Assembly: GCA_017555965.1 (NCBI GenBank)
Contig: JAFZFH010000003.1
Location: 1 to 40,834 of the forward strand
Length of the DNA: 40,834 nucleotides
Direction of reading: 5' to 3'
Origin: Bacteroidales bacterium
Lineage (GTDB): Bacteria; Bacteroidota; Bacteroidia; Bacteroidales; UBA932
Shown: positions 25,911-34,076 of the stretch, piece after piece
Layout of the letters: the number at the start of each line of letters is the position of its first letter
How positions within the stretch are numbered: the stretch's first letter is position 1
Made by a program: the position numbers and the translations under genes
Notes under the pieces: generated by a model
Databases searched by the model: none
Told to the model about the DNA's origin: nothing
The model's input: only the letters and a program-made list of their open reading frames with translations

Positions 25911-28064
25911 TTAGTCCTCTTTCTCCTCTTCGAGATATGCCTTGAGGAGCTTCTCCTGAACATCACCTGGAACCGGCTGGTAGTCAGCGAAGTCCATTGT
26001 GAATGTTGCACTACCTGAAGTGAGTGAGCTGAGGGTTGTCGAGTAGCGGTAGAGCTCTGCGAGTGGAACTCTTGCCTTGATTGTATCGAATCCCTTGTCA
26101 GTACCCATACCCTCGATGATAGCACGACGGTTCTGGAGGTCAGACATACATGCACCCATGTATTCAGTAGGAGTAAGAACCTCAACAGTGTAGATAGGCT
26201 CCATGATCTTAGGACCAGCTACGCGGAACGCCTCCTTGAATGCATTACGTGATGCGAGAACGAATGAGATTTCATTTGAATCAACCGGATGCATCTTACC
26301 ATCGTAAACGTAAACACGGATGTCACGTGCAAGCGAACCGGTAAGAGGGCCTTCGCTCATCTTCTCGTTGATACCCTTGAGGATAGCAGGCATGAAGCGT
26401 GCATCGATAGCACCACCGACAACGCAGTTGTAGTACTCGAGCTTACCGCCCCATGGAAGGTCGTACTCTTCCTTACCCTTGATGTTGAGGACAACTTCCT
26501 TGCCGTCAACCTTGAATCTGTTACCTGGGTCAACACCCTCCTGGTAAGGAGCGATAAGGAGATGAACCTCACCGAACTGACCTGCTCCACCAGACTGCTT
26601 CTTGTGACGATAGTCTGCAGTTGCAACCTTAGTAATTGTCTCACGGTAAGAGATCTTAGGAGCCGAGAACTCGATCTCGAGCTTGTTCTCGTTCTGAAGT
26701 CTCCACTTGAGTGTGTTCACGTGCTGCTCGCCCTGTCCCTTAAGGATAGTCTGCTTCTGCTCCTTGTGGTACTCGATGATGTATGTCGGATCCTCAGCCG
26801 CGATCTTTGCCATAGCCTCGCTTACCTTCTCCTCATCCTTAGCATCCTTTGCCTTGACTGCACAACGATACTTGTAGTGAGGGAACTTGATGTCGAGGTA
26901 GCAGAGGTCTGCTCCAGGGGCACAAAGAGTCACGTTTGTCTTAGCTGCGCGGAGCTTCACTGTACATCCGATGTCACCGGCCTGGAGGTCAGTAACCTTC
27001 TCCTTCTTCTTACCAGCAACTGCATAGATAGCGGAAATTCTTTCCTTATCACCAGTCTCAGGATTCTCGAGGTCCATACCCTCAGTAAGCTCACCGGACA
27101 TCACCTTGAAGTAAGCGACTTCACCAAGGTGAGGCTCTACGGCTGTCTTATATATGAAGAGTGAAACAGGCGCATCCACCTTGCACTCTACCTTCTTTCC
27201 ATCCTTTGTAACGCCAATACGCTCAGCTGGAGAAGCCGCTACGCGGATTGTGAACTCCATGAGACGCTTAACGCCGATATCCTTCTTTGCAGAAAGACAG
27301 AAAATAGGCATCACGGCACCTTCGCGGATACCGATACCAAGACCCTTTCTGATCTCATCCTCTGAGAGTGAACCCTGCTCGAAGAAAGTCTCCATGAGAG
27401 TATCGTCATACTCAGCAGCGCGCTCGATGAGTGCATTTCTGAGCTCCTCAGCTTCGTCCATCATATCAGCAGGAATCTCAAGATCCTGACGTTTGCCTGT
27501 ATCGCCTTCAAAACGATAAAGTTTCATCTTGAGTACATCGATGAAGCTGTCGAATCCAGGACCTGCATTTACAGGATACTGAACTACTACAGGCTTGCCA
27601 CCGAATGTCTCCTTCATTGATTCCAATGTTCCTTCCCAATTTGCCTTGTCACCGTCAAGCTGGTTTACAGCAACGATCATCGGAATACCATATTCTTTCG
27701 CATAGCGAGAGTAGATCTGAGTACCTACTTCCACGCCCTGCTGTGCATTTACTACGAGTACACCAAGGTCACATACCTTGAATGCAGACACTGCGCCTCC
27801 CACAAAGTCATCAGCACCCGGAGTGTCGATAATATTGAATTTAGTATCCATGAACTCCGCATAAAGAGGAGTAGCATAGATAGATCTCTGGTTGATCTGC
27901 TCGATCTCTGCATTGTCAGAAACAGTGTTCTTTGCTTCTACTGAACCTCTTCTGTCGATTACCTTACCTTCGTAAAGCATCGCTTCAGATAACGTGGTCT
28001 TACCTGACTTGGTGCTACCAAGCAGAACCACATTACGGATGTTTTGGGTTGAATAAACTTTCAT
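25911..28064 (-). CDS. EF-G paralogue (EF-G2 type), predicted GTPase-deficient
   Basis: 717 residues with the EF-G domain order: G domain 1-280, domain II, III, IV (GKMHPVDSNEISFV) and V (MGACMSDLQNRRAIIEGM). The G motifs are altered relative to canonical EF-G: P-loop GSTKSGKTT (16-24) keeps GKTT; switch I RSIYATP (60-66) replaces RGITI; G3 is DTPGADDF (80-87), with Ala84 where EF-G has the catalytic His of PGHVDF; G4 is NQLD (134-137). Bacteroides thetaiotaomicron has an EF-G2 reported to support slow translocation without GTP hydrolysis during carbon starvation; this protein fits that type. The canonical fusA is expected near rpsL, outside the window. It has its own promoter (28130-28160). 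Confidence 0.9.
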   Translation of the reverse strand: MKVYSTQNIRNVVLLGSTKSGKTTLSEAMLYEGKVIDRRGSVEAKNTVSDNAEIEQINQRSIYATPLYAEFMDTKFNIIDTPGADDFVGGAVSAFKVCDLGVLVVNAQQGVEVGTQIYSRYAKEYGIPMIVAVNQLDGDKANWEGTLESMKETFGGKPVVVQYPVNAGPGFDSFIDVLKMKLYRFEGDTGKRQDLEIPADMMDEAEELRNALIERAAEYDDTLMETFFEQGSLSEDEIRKGLGIGIREGAVMPIFCLSAKKDIGVKRLMEFTIRVAASPAERIGVTKDGKKVECKVDAPVSLFIYKTAVEPHLGEVAYFKVMSGELTEGMDLENPETGDKERISAIYAVAGKKKEKVTDLQAGDIGCTVKLRAAKTNVTLCAPGADLCYLDIKFPHYKYRCAVKAKDAKDEEKVSEAMAKIAAEDPTYIIEYHKEQKQTILKGQGEQHVNTLKWRLQNENKLEIEFSAPKISYRETITKVATADYRHKKQSGGAGQFGEVHLLIAPYQEGVDPGNRFKVDGKEVVLNIKGKEEYDLPWGGKLEYYNCVVGGAIDARFMPAILKGINEKMSEGPLTGSLARDIRVYVYDGKMHPVDSNEISFVLASRNAFKEAFRVAGPKIMEPIYTVEVLTPTEYMGACMSDLQNRRAIIEGMGTDKGFDTIKARVPLAELYRYSTTLSSLTSGSATFTMDFADYQPVPGDVQEKLLKAYLEEEKED

Positions 28065-28129
28065 TAGTCTTCTGTGTTATTGTGGTTATTATTAGCGGTT
28101 CTTTATGTATCTCTAAAGACACATCCTCG

Positions 28130-28160
28130 CAAATCTAATAAAATTTTGTCGTATTATCAA
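28130..28160 (-). promoter_or_regulatory. Promoter of the EF-G2-type gene
   Basis: Minus strand: TTG (28160-28158), 20 nt, TAGATTTG (28137-28130), a full match to the Bacteroidota pattern. Expected leader about 60 nt. No activator site was identified, although the homologue in B. thetaiotaomicron is starvation-induced. Confidence 0.65.
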
Positions 28161-28163
28161 CAT

Positions 28164-28352
28164 TTACTTACAGTTATTTATTCGATCACCTCTTCCGTTC
28201 TGCCTGAAATTAACCAGAATTTCTTCCGAAGACATACCGAAATCTCCGTACAGAATATTATCAAACATGGTTAGGTCGGCATCGCTCCGGTCGATGTCAT
28301 TTTCTGTCATTAGCCTGCTGCAGAATTGCAGATACCTGATATCGTCGTTCAT
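28164..28352 (-). CDS. Small acidic protein, unknown function
   Basis: 62 residues: MNDDIRYLQFCSRLMTEN, then DLTMFDNILYGDFGMSSEEIL and a basic-polar tail. It has no signal peptide or membrane helix. A protein-like amphipathic pattern and a well-spaced promoter (28376-28407) 24 nt upstream support a real gene. It lies between the EF-G2-type gene and the divergent XRE gene. I recognise no family. It could be a small regulatory protein or a coincidental ORF. Confidence 0.5.
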   Translation of the reverse strand: MNDDIRYLQFCSRLMTENDIDRSDADLTMFDNILYGDFGMSSEEILVNFRQNGRGDRINNCK

Positions 28353-28375
28353 GATTTTATAAATTTATGTATCCG

Positions 28376-28407
28376 CAAATCTGTCCGGTGTCATCGGAAA
28401 AACCAAA
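28376..28407 (-). promoter_or_regulatory. Promoter of the small ORF
   Basis: Minus strand TTTG (28407-28404), exactly 20 nt, CAGATTTG (28383-28376), one mismatch from TAnnTTTG. The predicted leader is about 16 nt. Confidence 0.5.
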
Positions 28408-28476
28408 CTTTTGTGACGAATCCACCGCAAATCAGAGCAGTTTTTTCTTTTTTTTATCATTTTTTCCATTTTTTAG

Positions 28477-28508
28477 TCGGATTTTCCGACGATTGGTCAG
28501 AAAATCCG
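28477..28508. promoter_or_regulatory. Operator-like palindromes upstream of the XRE gene
   Basis: A perfect palindrome GTCGGA-TTT-TCCGAC (28477-28491) overlaps a second inverted repeat CGGATTTTC (28478-28486) / GAAAATCCG (28500-28508). They cover the -33 region of the XRE promoter. A related TCGGAAAAACC lies at 28394-28404, in the spacer of the divergent promoter. Autoregulation by the XRE protein is plausible. Confidence 0.5.
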
Positions 28509-28533
28509 GTTTAAGCGAGAGGTATATAAGGGA

Positions 28534-28541
28534 TAATTTTG
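28534..28541 (+). promoter_or_regulatory. -7 box of the XRE gene
   Basis: TAATTTTG matches TAnnTTTG and lies 23 nt before ATG 28565. The upstream -33 is a weak TTT at 28510-28512 (21 nt away), overlapped by the putative operator. Confidence 0.5.
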
Positions 28542-28564
28542 TCCATGAAATCATCTTTTAAGTC

Positions 28565-28951
28565 ATGGACAACAGTTCGATCAAACAAAATATCCGCAAC
28601 AAGAGAAAGGCCAGAAAATACACTCAGGAAGAGATGGCCGACAAGATGGGGATATCCTTGACAGCCTATCGCGATCTTGAAAAAGGTGAAACATCAATAC
28701 TCAACACCAACCTGCTGAAACTGGCAGACCTCTTGAAGACTACGTCAGAAGAGCTCGTACTCGGCTACCGTCCCTCTCAGATGGAGGGCCCCGGCGTGGA
28801 AGACATAAAGGAGGAATATACAGGAAAGGTCACAGTCCTCGAACAGAGAGTGGCGGACCTTGAAAAATTGGTTCAATCTCTTGAAGAAACCATACTTACA
28901 AAGAACGAAATCATTACAATGCTCAAGAAATCACTTGATGGGGAAAAATAG
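28565..28951 (+). CDS. XRE-family transcriptional regulator with C-terminal coiled coil
   Basis: 128 residues. HTH_3 domain at about 5-62 (IKQNIRNKRKARKYTQEEMADKM, SLTAYRDLEKGE, NLLKLADLL). Residues about 80-125 form a heptad-rich coiled coil (VTVLEQRVADLEKLVQSLEETI) that would allow dimerisation beyond the HTH. No toxin, protease or ligand-binding domain is fused. It is divergent from a small ORF, with palindromes in its promoter, and its 3' end contains the promoter for rnhB. Autorepression is likely; targets are unknown. Confidence 0.88.
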   Translation: MDNSSIKQNIRNKRKARKYTQEEMADKMGISLTAYRDLEKGETSILNTNLLKLADLLKTTSEELVLGYRPSQMEGPGVEDIKEEYTGKVTVLEQRVADLEKLVQSLEETILTKNEIITMLKKSLDGEK

Positions 28952-28965
28952 ATTGCGTATTTTTG
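28935..28965 (+). promoter_or_regulatory. Promoter of rnhB inside the 3' end of the XRE gene
   Basis: TTG (28935-28937), 20 nt, TATTTTTG (28958-28965). The box ends 4 nt before the ATG at 28970, so the rnhB message would be leaderless or nearly so, unless ATG 29012 is used or the gene is read from the XRE promoter. Confidence 0.55.
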
Positions 28966-28969
28966 CACA

Positions 28970-29581
28970 ATGCGCAGTGAACCACATCTTTTGAGCTATC
29001 TTCATGAAGATATGATTGAAGCAGGATGCGACGAAGCGGGACGAGGCCCATTGGCAGGATCCGTTTTCGCCGCTGCTGTCATTTTGCCCAAGGACTTCCA
29101 TCATCCCCTGCTGAATGACTCAAAGAAGATGACCGAAAAGGCACGCGAAATTCTTCGTCCCATAATAGAAAAGGAGGCCATAGCATGGGCAGTAGAGGAA
29201 GTGACCGCCGAAGAGATCGACACGATCAACATCCTCAACGCCTCCATCACCGGAATGCAGAGAGCTGTCCGCAGACTCGAGACCAGACCCGACTTCCTGC
29301 TGATTGACGGAAACAGATTCAAGCCTTTCGACGGGTATAAGTACCAGTGCGTCGTCAAGGGAGACGCCACATATGCTTCGATTGCAGCTGCCTCAGTCCT
29401 TGCCAAGACATACAGGGACGAATATATGCGTAACCTTGCGAAAGAATATCCGCACTACGGATGGGAAAGGAACATGGGATACCCCACAAAAGAACACATC
29501 GATGCCATAATCGCACATGGCTACACACCACACCACAGAAAAAGCTTTCACTTAAAACAACTGGAACCAACACTATTTTAG
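28970..29581 (+). CDS. rnhB: Ribonuclease HII
   Basis: 203 residues. Active-site carboxylates are visible: D21-E22 in GCDEAGRGPLAG, D113 in LLIDGNRF and D132 in VVKGDATY; the SIAAASVLAKTYRD and NMGYPTKEH motifs are also present. It cleaves RNA of RNA-DNA hybrids, including single ribonucleotides in DNA. Start 28970 retains the HLLSYLHED lead that resembles Bacteroides homologues; ATG 29012 is the alternative. The dipeptidyl peptidase gene begins 2 nt after its stop. Confidence 0.95.
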   Translation: MRSEPHLLSYLHEDMIEAGCDEAGRGPLAGSVFAAAVILPKDFHHPLLNDSKKMTEKAREILRPIIEKEAIAWAVEEVTAEEIDTINILNASITGMQRAVRRLETRPDFLLIDGNRFKPFDGYKYQCVVKGDATYASIAAASVLAKTYRDEYMRNLAKEYPHYGWERNMGYPTKEHIDAIIAHGYTPHHRKSFHLKQLEPTLF

Positions 29582-29583
29582 AT

Positions 29584-31698
29584 ATGAAACGAATTGCAAG
29601 TATCATTACAGCATTGACAGTCAGCATAAGCGCTTTTGCTGATGAAGGAATGTGGATGCTTCCTCTGCTTCAGAAGATGAATGCATCTGCCATGAAAGAA
29701 CTCGGCTGTGAGCTTACTCCTCAGCAGATTTATGATATCAATAACAGTTCTCTGAAAGATGCCATCGTGCAGTTCGGAGGCGGATGTACAGGAGAGATAA
29801 TCTCCAGCGAAGGTCTCCTCGTGACCAATCACCACTGCGGCTACAGCAACATCCAGAAGCTCAGCAGCGTGGAACACGACTACCTCAAGGACGGATATTG
29901 GGCAATGAACCGCAGCGAAGAACTTCCTTGCGAAGGCCTTTCGGTAACCTTCCTCGAATACATGCAGGACCTTACCCCTATGCTTGAGAAGGTAGAGAAG
30001 AAAGGAAAGAAGACAAGAGAAGATGCTATAAAGGAAGCAGTGGCAGAGGCTGAAAAACTCAACCCTGGCTGCACAGTAAGAGCAACGTCTTTCTACGACA
30101 ATAACGTGGTGTATCTCATAGTATATAAGGTATATCGCGACGTCCGTTTCGTAGGAGCACCTCCTTCATCGATCGGAAAGTTCGGAGCAGACACAGATAA
30201 CTGGATGTGGCCTCGTCACACCTGCGACTTCTCAATGTTCCGCGTATATGCCGACAAGGACAACAATCCAGCACCATACTCTCCGGAAAACGTTCCTCTC
30301 AAGGCGAAGAATCACCTCAAGATTTCTCTTGCAGGAGTACAGGAAGGCGACTACACCATGATCATGGGTTATCCTGGACGAACAACACGTTTCCAGACAT
30401 CTCCTGAGCTCAAGTTCCAGATCGAGAAGAACGATATCAGCATTGCTGCAAGAACAGCAAGACAGGACGTGCTTCTTGAGGACATGCTCGCTGACCCTAA
30501 GGTAAAGATACAGTATGCAAGCAAGTACTCAAGCTCCTCAAATGCATGGAAGAAGTGGCAGGGAATGAAACTCGCTTTCGAAAAGCTCGACATCATCGGC
30601 AGAGCAGAACAGGAAGAGGCCCAGTTCACAGAGTGGGTGAATGCAAACAAGAAGCGCCAGGCAAAGTACGGCAACGCACTTAAGGCCCTTGCAGACGGAG
30701 TGGAGGCGCAGAAGGCCGCCAGCCTCGCTTTCACAAAAGCATCTGAGTCTGTATACAGAATCGAGATCACAAACTTTGCAAACAGTTTTGCCGCTACTGC
30801 AAAACGCGCAGTCGAAAGCGGAAGAAGCGAGAGCGAAGCTCTTGAAGCAGCATACGGCAGAATTGCCGGCCAGTATGGAGACTATTCATTCAGCACTGAC
30901 CGCAAGGTGGCCAAGACAATGATGAAGCACTATCGTGAAATCGCAGCACCTGAGCATTATCTCAAGAACATCCCTGTAGATTTCGCAACTGTAGACATCG
31001 ACGCTTATGTAGATGATGTCTTTGACAACAGCGTCTTTGCTTCTGCAGAAAGTCTTAAGGCGGCTATTGCAGAAAAGGGTACGGCAGTATTCGAGGATCC
31101 GGCTGTAGTTCTCGGTGTATCGATCTATAATGAATGCCTCAACCTCCAGACCCTCGCCAACAAGGCAGCAGGAGCAGACTTCAACAATGCAAAGACAACC
31201 TACACAGCCGGACTTCTCGAGTGGAAGGACGGCGAACCGTCATATCCGGATGCAAACTCGACAATGCGTCTCACTTACGGAACAGTGAAGGGATATTCTC
31301 CAAAGGATGCAGTGGTCTACAAGCACTACACTACTCTCGACGGAGTAATGGAAAAGGAAGATCCGGACAATTGGGAGTTCGTGGTACCAGCAAAGCTTAA
31401 GGAACTTTGGAAGAACAAGGATTTCGGTCAGTACGCAAATCCTGACGGAAAGATGCCTGCATGCTTCCTCAGCAACAATGACATTACAGGAGGTAACTCA
31501 GGCAGCCCTGTCATGAACTCAAGAGGAGAACTTATCGGTCTTGCATTCGACGGCAACTGGGAGTCAATGAGCAGCGACGTGATGTTCGAGCCAGACCTTC
31601 AGAGATGTATCAATGTAGATATCCGCTATGTACTTTTCATTGTCGACAAGTTCGGTGGTGCAGGATATCTTGTTGATGAAATGACAATAGTGAAATAA
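29584..31698 (+). CDS. S46-family dipeptidyl peptidase, DPP7-type specificity
   Basis: 704 residues, signal peptide about 1-19 (SAFA), then an S46 serine peptidase: H84 in TNHHCGY, D215 in RHTCDFSMFR and S639 in GGNSGSP form the expected triad. 18 residues after the serine, Gly657 (AFDGNWE) occupies the position that is Arg in the acidic-specific DPP11 and Gly in DPP7 of Porphyromonas gingivalis, so a preference for hydrophobic or aliphatic P1 is expected. The enzyme releases dipeptides from N-termini in the periplasm. Start ATG 29584 opens the signal peptide; an in-frame extension to 29461 only overlaps rnhB. It follows rnhB and is followed by mrp at 10 bp. Confidence 0.93.
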   Translation: MKRIASIITALTVSISAFADEGMWMLPLLQKMNASAMKELGCELTPQQIYDINNSSLKDAIVQFGGGCTGEIISSEGLLVTNHHCGYSNIQKLSSVEHDYLKDGYWAMNRSEELPCEGLSVTFLEYMQDLTPMLEKVEKKGKKTREDAIKEAVAEAEKLNPGCTVRATSFYDNNVVYLIVYKVYRDVRFVGAPPSSIGKFGADTDNWMWPRHTCDFSMFRVYADKDNNPAPYSPENVPLKAKNHLKISLAGVQEGDYTMIMGYPGRTTRFQTSPELKFQIEKNDISIAARTARQDVLLEDMLADPKVKIQYASKYSSSSNAWKKWQGMKLAFEKLDIIGRAEQEEAQFTEWVNANKKRQAKYGNALKALADGVEAQKAASLAFTKASESVYRIEITNFANSFAATAKRAVESGRSESEALEAAYGRIAGQYGDYSFSTDRKVAKTMMKHYREIAAPEHYLKNIPVDFATVDIDAYVDDVFDNSVFASAESLKAAIAEKGTAVFEDPAVVLGVSIYNECLNLQTLANKAAGADFNNAKTTYTAGLLEWKDGEPSYPDANSTMRLTYGTVKGYSPKDAVVYKHYTTLDGVMEKEDPDNWEFVVPAKLKELWKNKDFGQYANPDGKMPACFLSNNDITGGNSGSPVMNSRGELIGLAFDGNWESMSSDVMFEPDLQRCINVDIRYVLFIVDKFGGAGYLVDEMTIVK

Positions 31699-31708
31699 CA
31701 ATAACCAG

Positions 31709-32770
31709 ATGGAAATCAACGAAATAAAGAAATGGCTCCAGGAAGTGGAGCACCCTGCCAAGGGTGATAAGAATATTGTAGAGCTCGGAATGGTGGAGAA
31801 TGTGGAGGTAAGCGGAGACACCATAGTTGTCACCCTTGCATTCTCAAAGCATAGAGACCCGCTTGCCGAGTATCTTATCGGCAGCGCAAAGGCCTCTGTC
31901 ATCAGAAACTCCCCTGCCGGCACAAAGGTAGAGATCAAGTCAATCATCAAGGACGAAGCACCTAAGAAGAAACCGGGTCTCGACCTAGGAGAAGAGGAAC
32001 TTGCAAACGTAAAGCACGTGATCGGAATCGCCTCCGGTAAGGGTGGCGTCGGAAAATCTACGGTATCGGTGAACCTTGCAGTTGCACTTGCACGCCTTGG
32101 ATATAAGGTAGGACTTGCAGATGCCGACGTATATGGCCCTTCTGTTCCGAAGATGACGGCGACAGAAAACCAAATGCCTGACGCAATCCAGGAGGGCGAC
32201 AAGGAAGTAATTCTCCCGATGGAGAAATACGGAGTGAAATGGATGTCTATCGGATATTTCGCAAGACCTGAGCAGGCCTTGATATGGCGAGGTCCTATGG
32301 CATGCAACGCCCTCAAGCAGATGATTCTTCAGGTAAGATGGGGCGAACTTGATTTCCTCCTCATCGACATGCCTCCGGGAACAGGTGACATCCACATCAG
32401 CCTTGTGCATGACATCCCTATGAAGGGAGCGGTAATCGTAAGCACACCTCAGGATGTTGCACTTGCAGATGTGGAGAAGGGAGTCAACATGTTCCGCAAT
32501 AAAGACGTCAACAAACCTATCTTCGGATTGGTCGAAAATATGGCATGGTTCACACCGGCAGAGCATCCGGACGAGAAGTACTACCTTTTCGGAAAGGACG
32601 GCGGAGTCAGGATGGCGGAGAAATACGGCATTCCTCTCCTTGGACAGATCCCTATCGTACAGAGCATACGCGAAGGCGGTGACTGCGGAGAGCCGGCAGC
32701 ACTCTCATCACGCCCGGACGGAATCGCATTTGTCGCTTTGGCGGAGAAACTTGCCGAATCATTGAAATAA
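31709..32770 (+). CDS. mrp: Mrp/ApbC-type iron-sulfur cluster carrier ATPase
   Basis: 353 residues. MIP18-like (DUF59) domain at about 1-80 (VEHPAKGDKNIVELGMVENV), then an NTPase with deviant Walker A GKGGVGKST (110-118), ADADVYGPSVPKM and LIDMPPGTGD. The segment VENMAWFTPAEHPDEKYYLFG replaces the CxxC-containing region of many Mrp proteins, so cluster binding, if any, must use other residues. It probably helps Fe-S protein maturation in the cytoplasm. It lies 10 bp after the DPP7-type gene and 27 bp before a GH43 lipoprotein, with no obvious promoter between. Confidence 0.93.
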   Translation: MEINEIKKWLQEVEHPAKGDKNIVELGMVENVEVSGDTIVVTLAFSKHRDPLAEYLIGSAKASVIRNSPAGTKVEIKSIIKDEAPKKKPGLDLGEEELANVKHVIGIASGKGGVGKSTVSVNLAVALARLGYKVGLADADVYGPSVPKMTATENQMPDAIQEGDKEVILPMEKYGVKWMSIGYFARPEQALIWRGPMACNALKQMILQVRWGELDFLLIDMPPGTGDIHISLVHDIPMKGAVIVSTPQDVALADVEKGVNMFRNKDVNKPIFGLVENMAWFTPAEHPDEKYYLFGKDGGVRMAEKYGIPLLGQIPIVQSIREGGDCGEPAALSSRPDGIAFVALAEKLAESLK

Positions 32771-32797
32771 TTCACTAACCCAATAAATTAAAGACAC

Positions 32798-33964
32798 ATG
32801 AAAAGAACATTTAAACTAATGCTGCTCGCTTCTGTAGCTCTTGTTGCCGCATCATGCTGCAACAACACACAGGAGAAACCTGAAGTGAAGGTGGTTCAGC
32901 CTGGCGAACAGGCTCCTCTCGCAGATCCGGGCCAGAAGAACTTCGGCGGTTCTGCAGTGATTCCTTCACAGCCTATGGACACTACCGGAATGGCTGCAAG
33001 AAGAAAGGCTATGATGGAAGAGATGAACAAGGTGAGAACAACTCACTTCAACGACCTTTCAATGAGTGACCCGTTCATCATTCCTGATCCTGAGACTCAG
33101 ACTTACTACCTCACAAGCACAGGTGGACGTCTTTACAAGAGTAAGGACCTCATCTGGTGGGAAGGACCGTACAACATCATCAACACAGAGGACTCATGGC
33201 TCAAGGGTATGCCTGCAGCTGCCGAGATCCACAAGATCGGTGACTGGTACTACTACGCAGGTACATGGAACGACCATAGCGACCTCATCCAGCAGGTACC
33301 AAGAAGATACAACGTACCTCACAACCAGACTATCCTCCTCCGTTCAAAGAACATCGAGGGACCATACGAGATCTTCACAGAGGACCGCAACTACGACTAC
33401 CAGCCACGCGAGTGGGACTGCATCGACGGTACTCTCTATGAGGAAGATGGTAAGATCTACATGATCTTCGTTCACGAGTGGACTCAGATCATCGACGGTA
33501 CAATGGACTACATCGAGCTCTCAAGCGACCTTTCAAAGACTGTTTCAGAGTGGCCTGTAACCATGTTCCGTGCAACTGAGAACCCTTCTGTAAAGGAAAT
33601 GAACAGCCTCGGCGAGGCAACATTCGGACGCAAGCTCCCAGGTTGGGTGACAGACGGTCCTCAGATGTTCCGCACTCAGACAGGCAAGCTCGGTATGCTC
33701 TGGTCAGGTTGGGGTGACGAGCGTTACCTCCAGCTCGTATGCTACTCAGAGTCCGGCACAATCGCTGGTCCATGGGTACAGGAGCCAAAGCCATTCCTCG
33801 GCAACAACTCAGGTCACGGTATGCTCTTCCGCACATTCGAGGGCAAGCTCATCTACCTCGTACACCACGTAGAGGGCAACGGTCCAAGAAAGCCACAGTA
33901 CTGGAATGTTGACGATTCAGGCGACAAGCTCGTTCTTCTCGACCAGATCGTTCTCAAGAAGTAA
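32798..33964 (+). CDS. GH43-type lipoprotein glycosidase
   Basis: 388 residues with a lipobox (VAASC, C20), a linker, then a five-bladed GH43 propeller. Visible acidic residues: D91 in MSDPFIIPD, D210 in DCIDGTLYEE, and D286 in VTDGPQMF at the usual catalytic Glu position (Asp here, as I recall for some Bacteroidota GH43 subfamilies). It is probably a surface or periplasmic exo- or endo-enzyme on arabinan or xylan side chains. It follows mrp at 27 bp with no -7 box seen, so it may be read from upstream. A terminator ends it, and a second GH43 follows. Confidence 0.82.
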   Translation: MKRTFKLMLLASVALVAASCCNNTQEKPEVKVVQPGEQAPLADPGQKNFGGSAVIPSQPMDTTGMAARRKAMMEEMNKVRTTHFNDLSMSDPFIIPDPETQTYYLTSTGGRLYKSKDLIWWEGPYNIINTEDSWLKGMPAAAEIHKIGDWYYYAGTWNDHSDLIQQVPRRYNVPHNQTILLRSKNIEGPYEIFTEDRNYDYQPREWDCIDGTLYEEDGKIYMIFVHEWTQIIDGTMDYIELSSDLSKTVSEWPVTMFRATENPSVKEMNSLGEATFGRKLPGWVTDGPQMFRTQTGKLGMLWSGWGDERYLQLVCYSESGTIAGPWVQEPKPFLGNNSGHGMLFRTFEGKLIYLVHHVEGNGPRKPQYWNVDDSGDKLVLLDQIVLKK

Positions 33965-33990
33965 GGGCTATCCAATACAATAATTAACTT

Positions 33991-34024
33991 CCCAGTTTCC
34001 AGATTGCCGGAAACTGGGATTTTT
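33991..34024 (+). terminator. Terminator of the GH43 lipoprotein gene
   Basis: 10-bp arms CCCAGTTTCC (33991-34000) and GGAAACTGGG (34009-34018) with an 8-nt loop, followed by ATTTTT. The -33 TTG of the next gene lies in the loop. Confidence 0.85.
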
Positions 34025-34034
34025 CTTATCTTTG
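34004..34034 (+). promoter_or_regulatory. Promoter of the GH43-GH10 pair, overlapping the terminator
   Basis: TTG (34004-34006), 20 nt, TATCTTTG (34027-34034); expected leader about 35 nt to ATG 34077. Confidence 0.65.
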
Positions 34035-34076
34035 AAACATCTGTGCCAACCCATGCAATCTTAATACACATACGAT

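Noticed and set aside
26289-27164. 291-codon plus-strand frame, leucine-rich
   Set aside because: Antisense of the EF-G paralogue; the leucine richness is the complement of frequent GAG/AAG codons.
29461-29583. N-terminal extension of the DPP7-type gene
   Set aside because: It overlaps rnhB out of frame and would bury the signal peptide that starts at ATG 29584.
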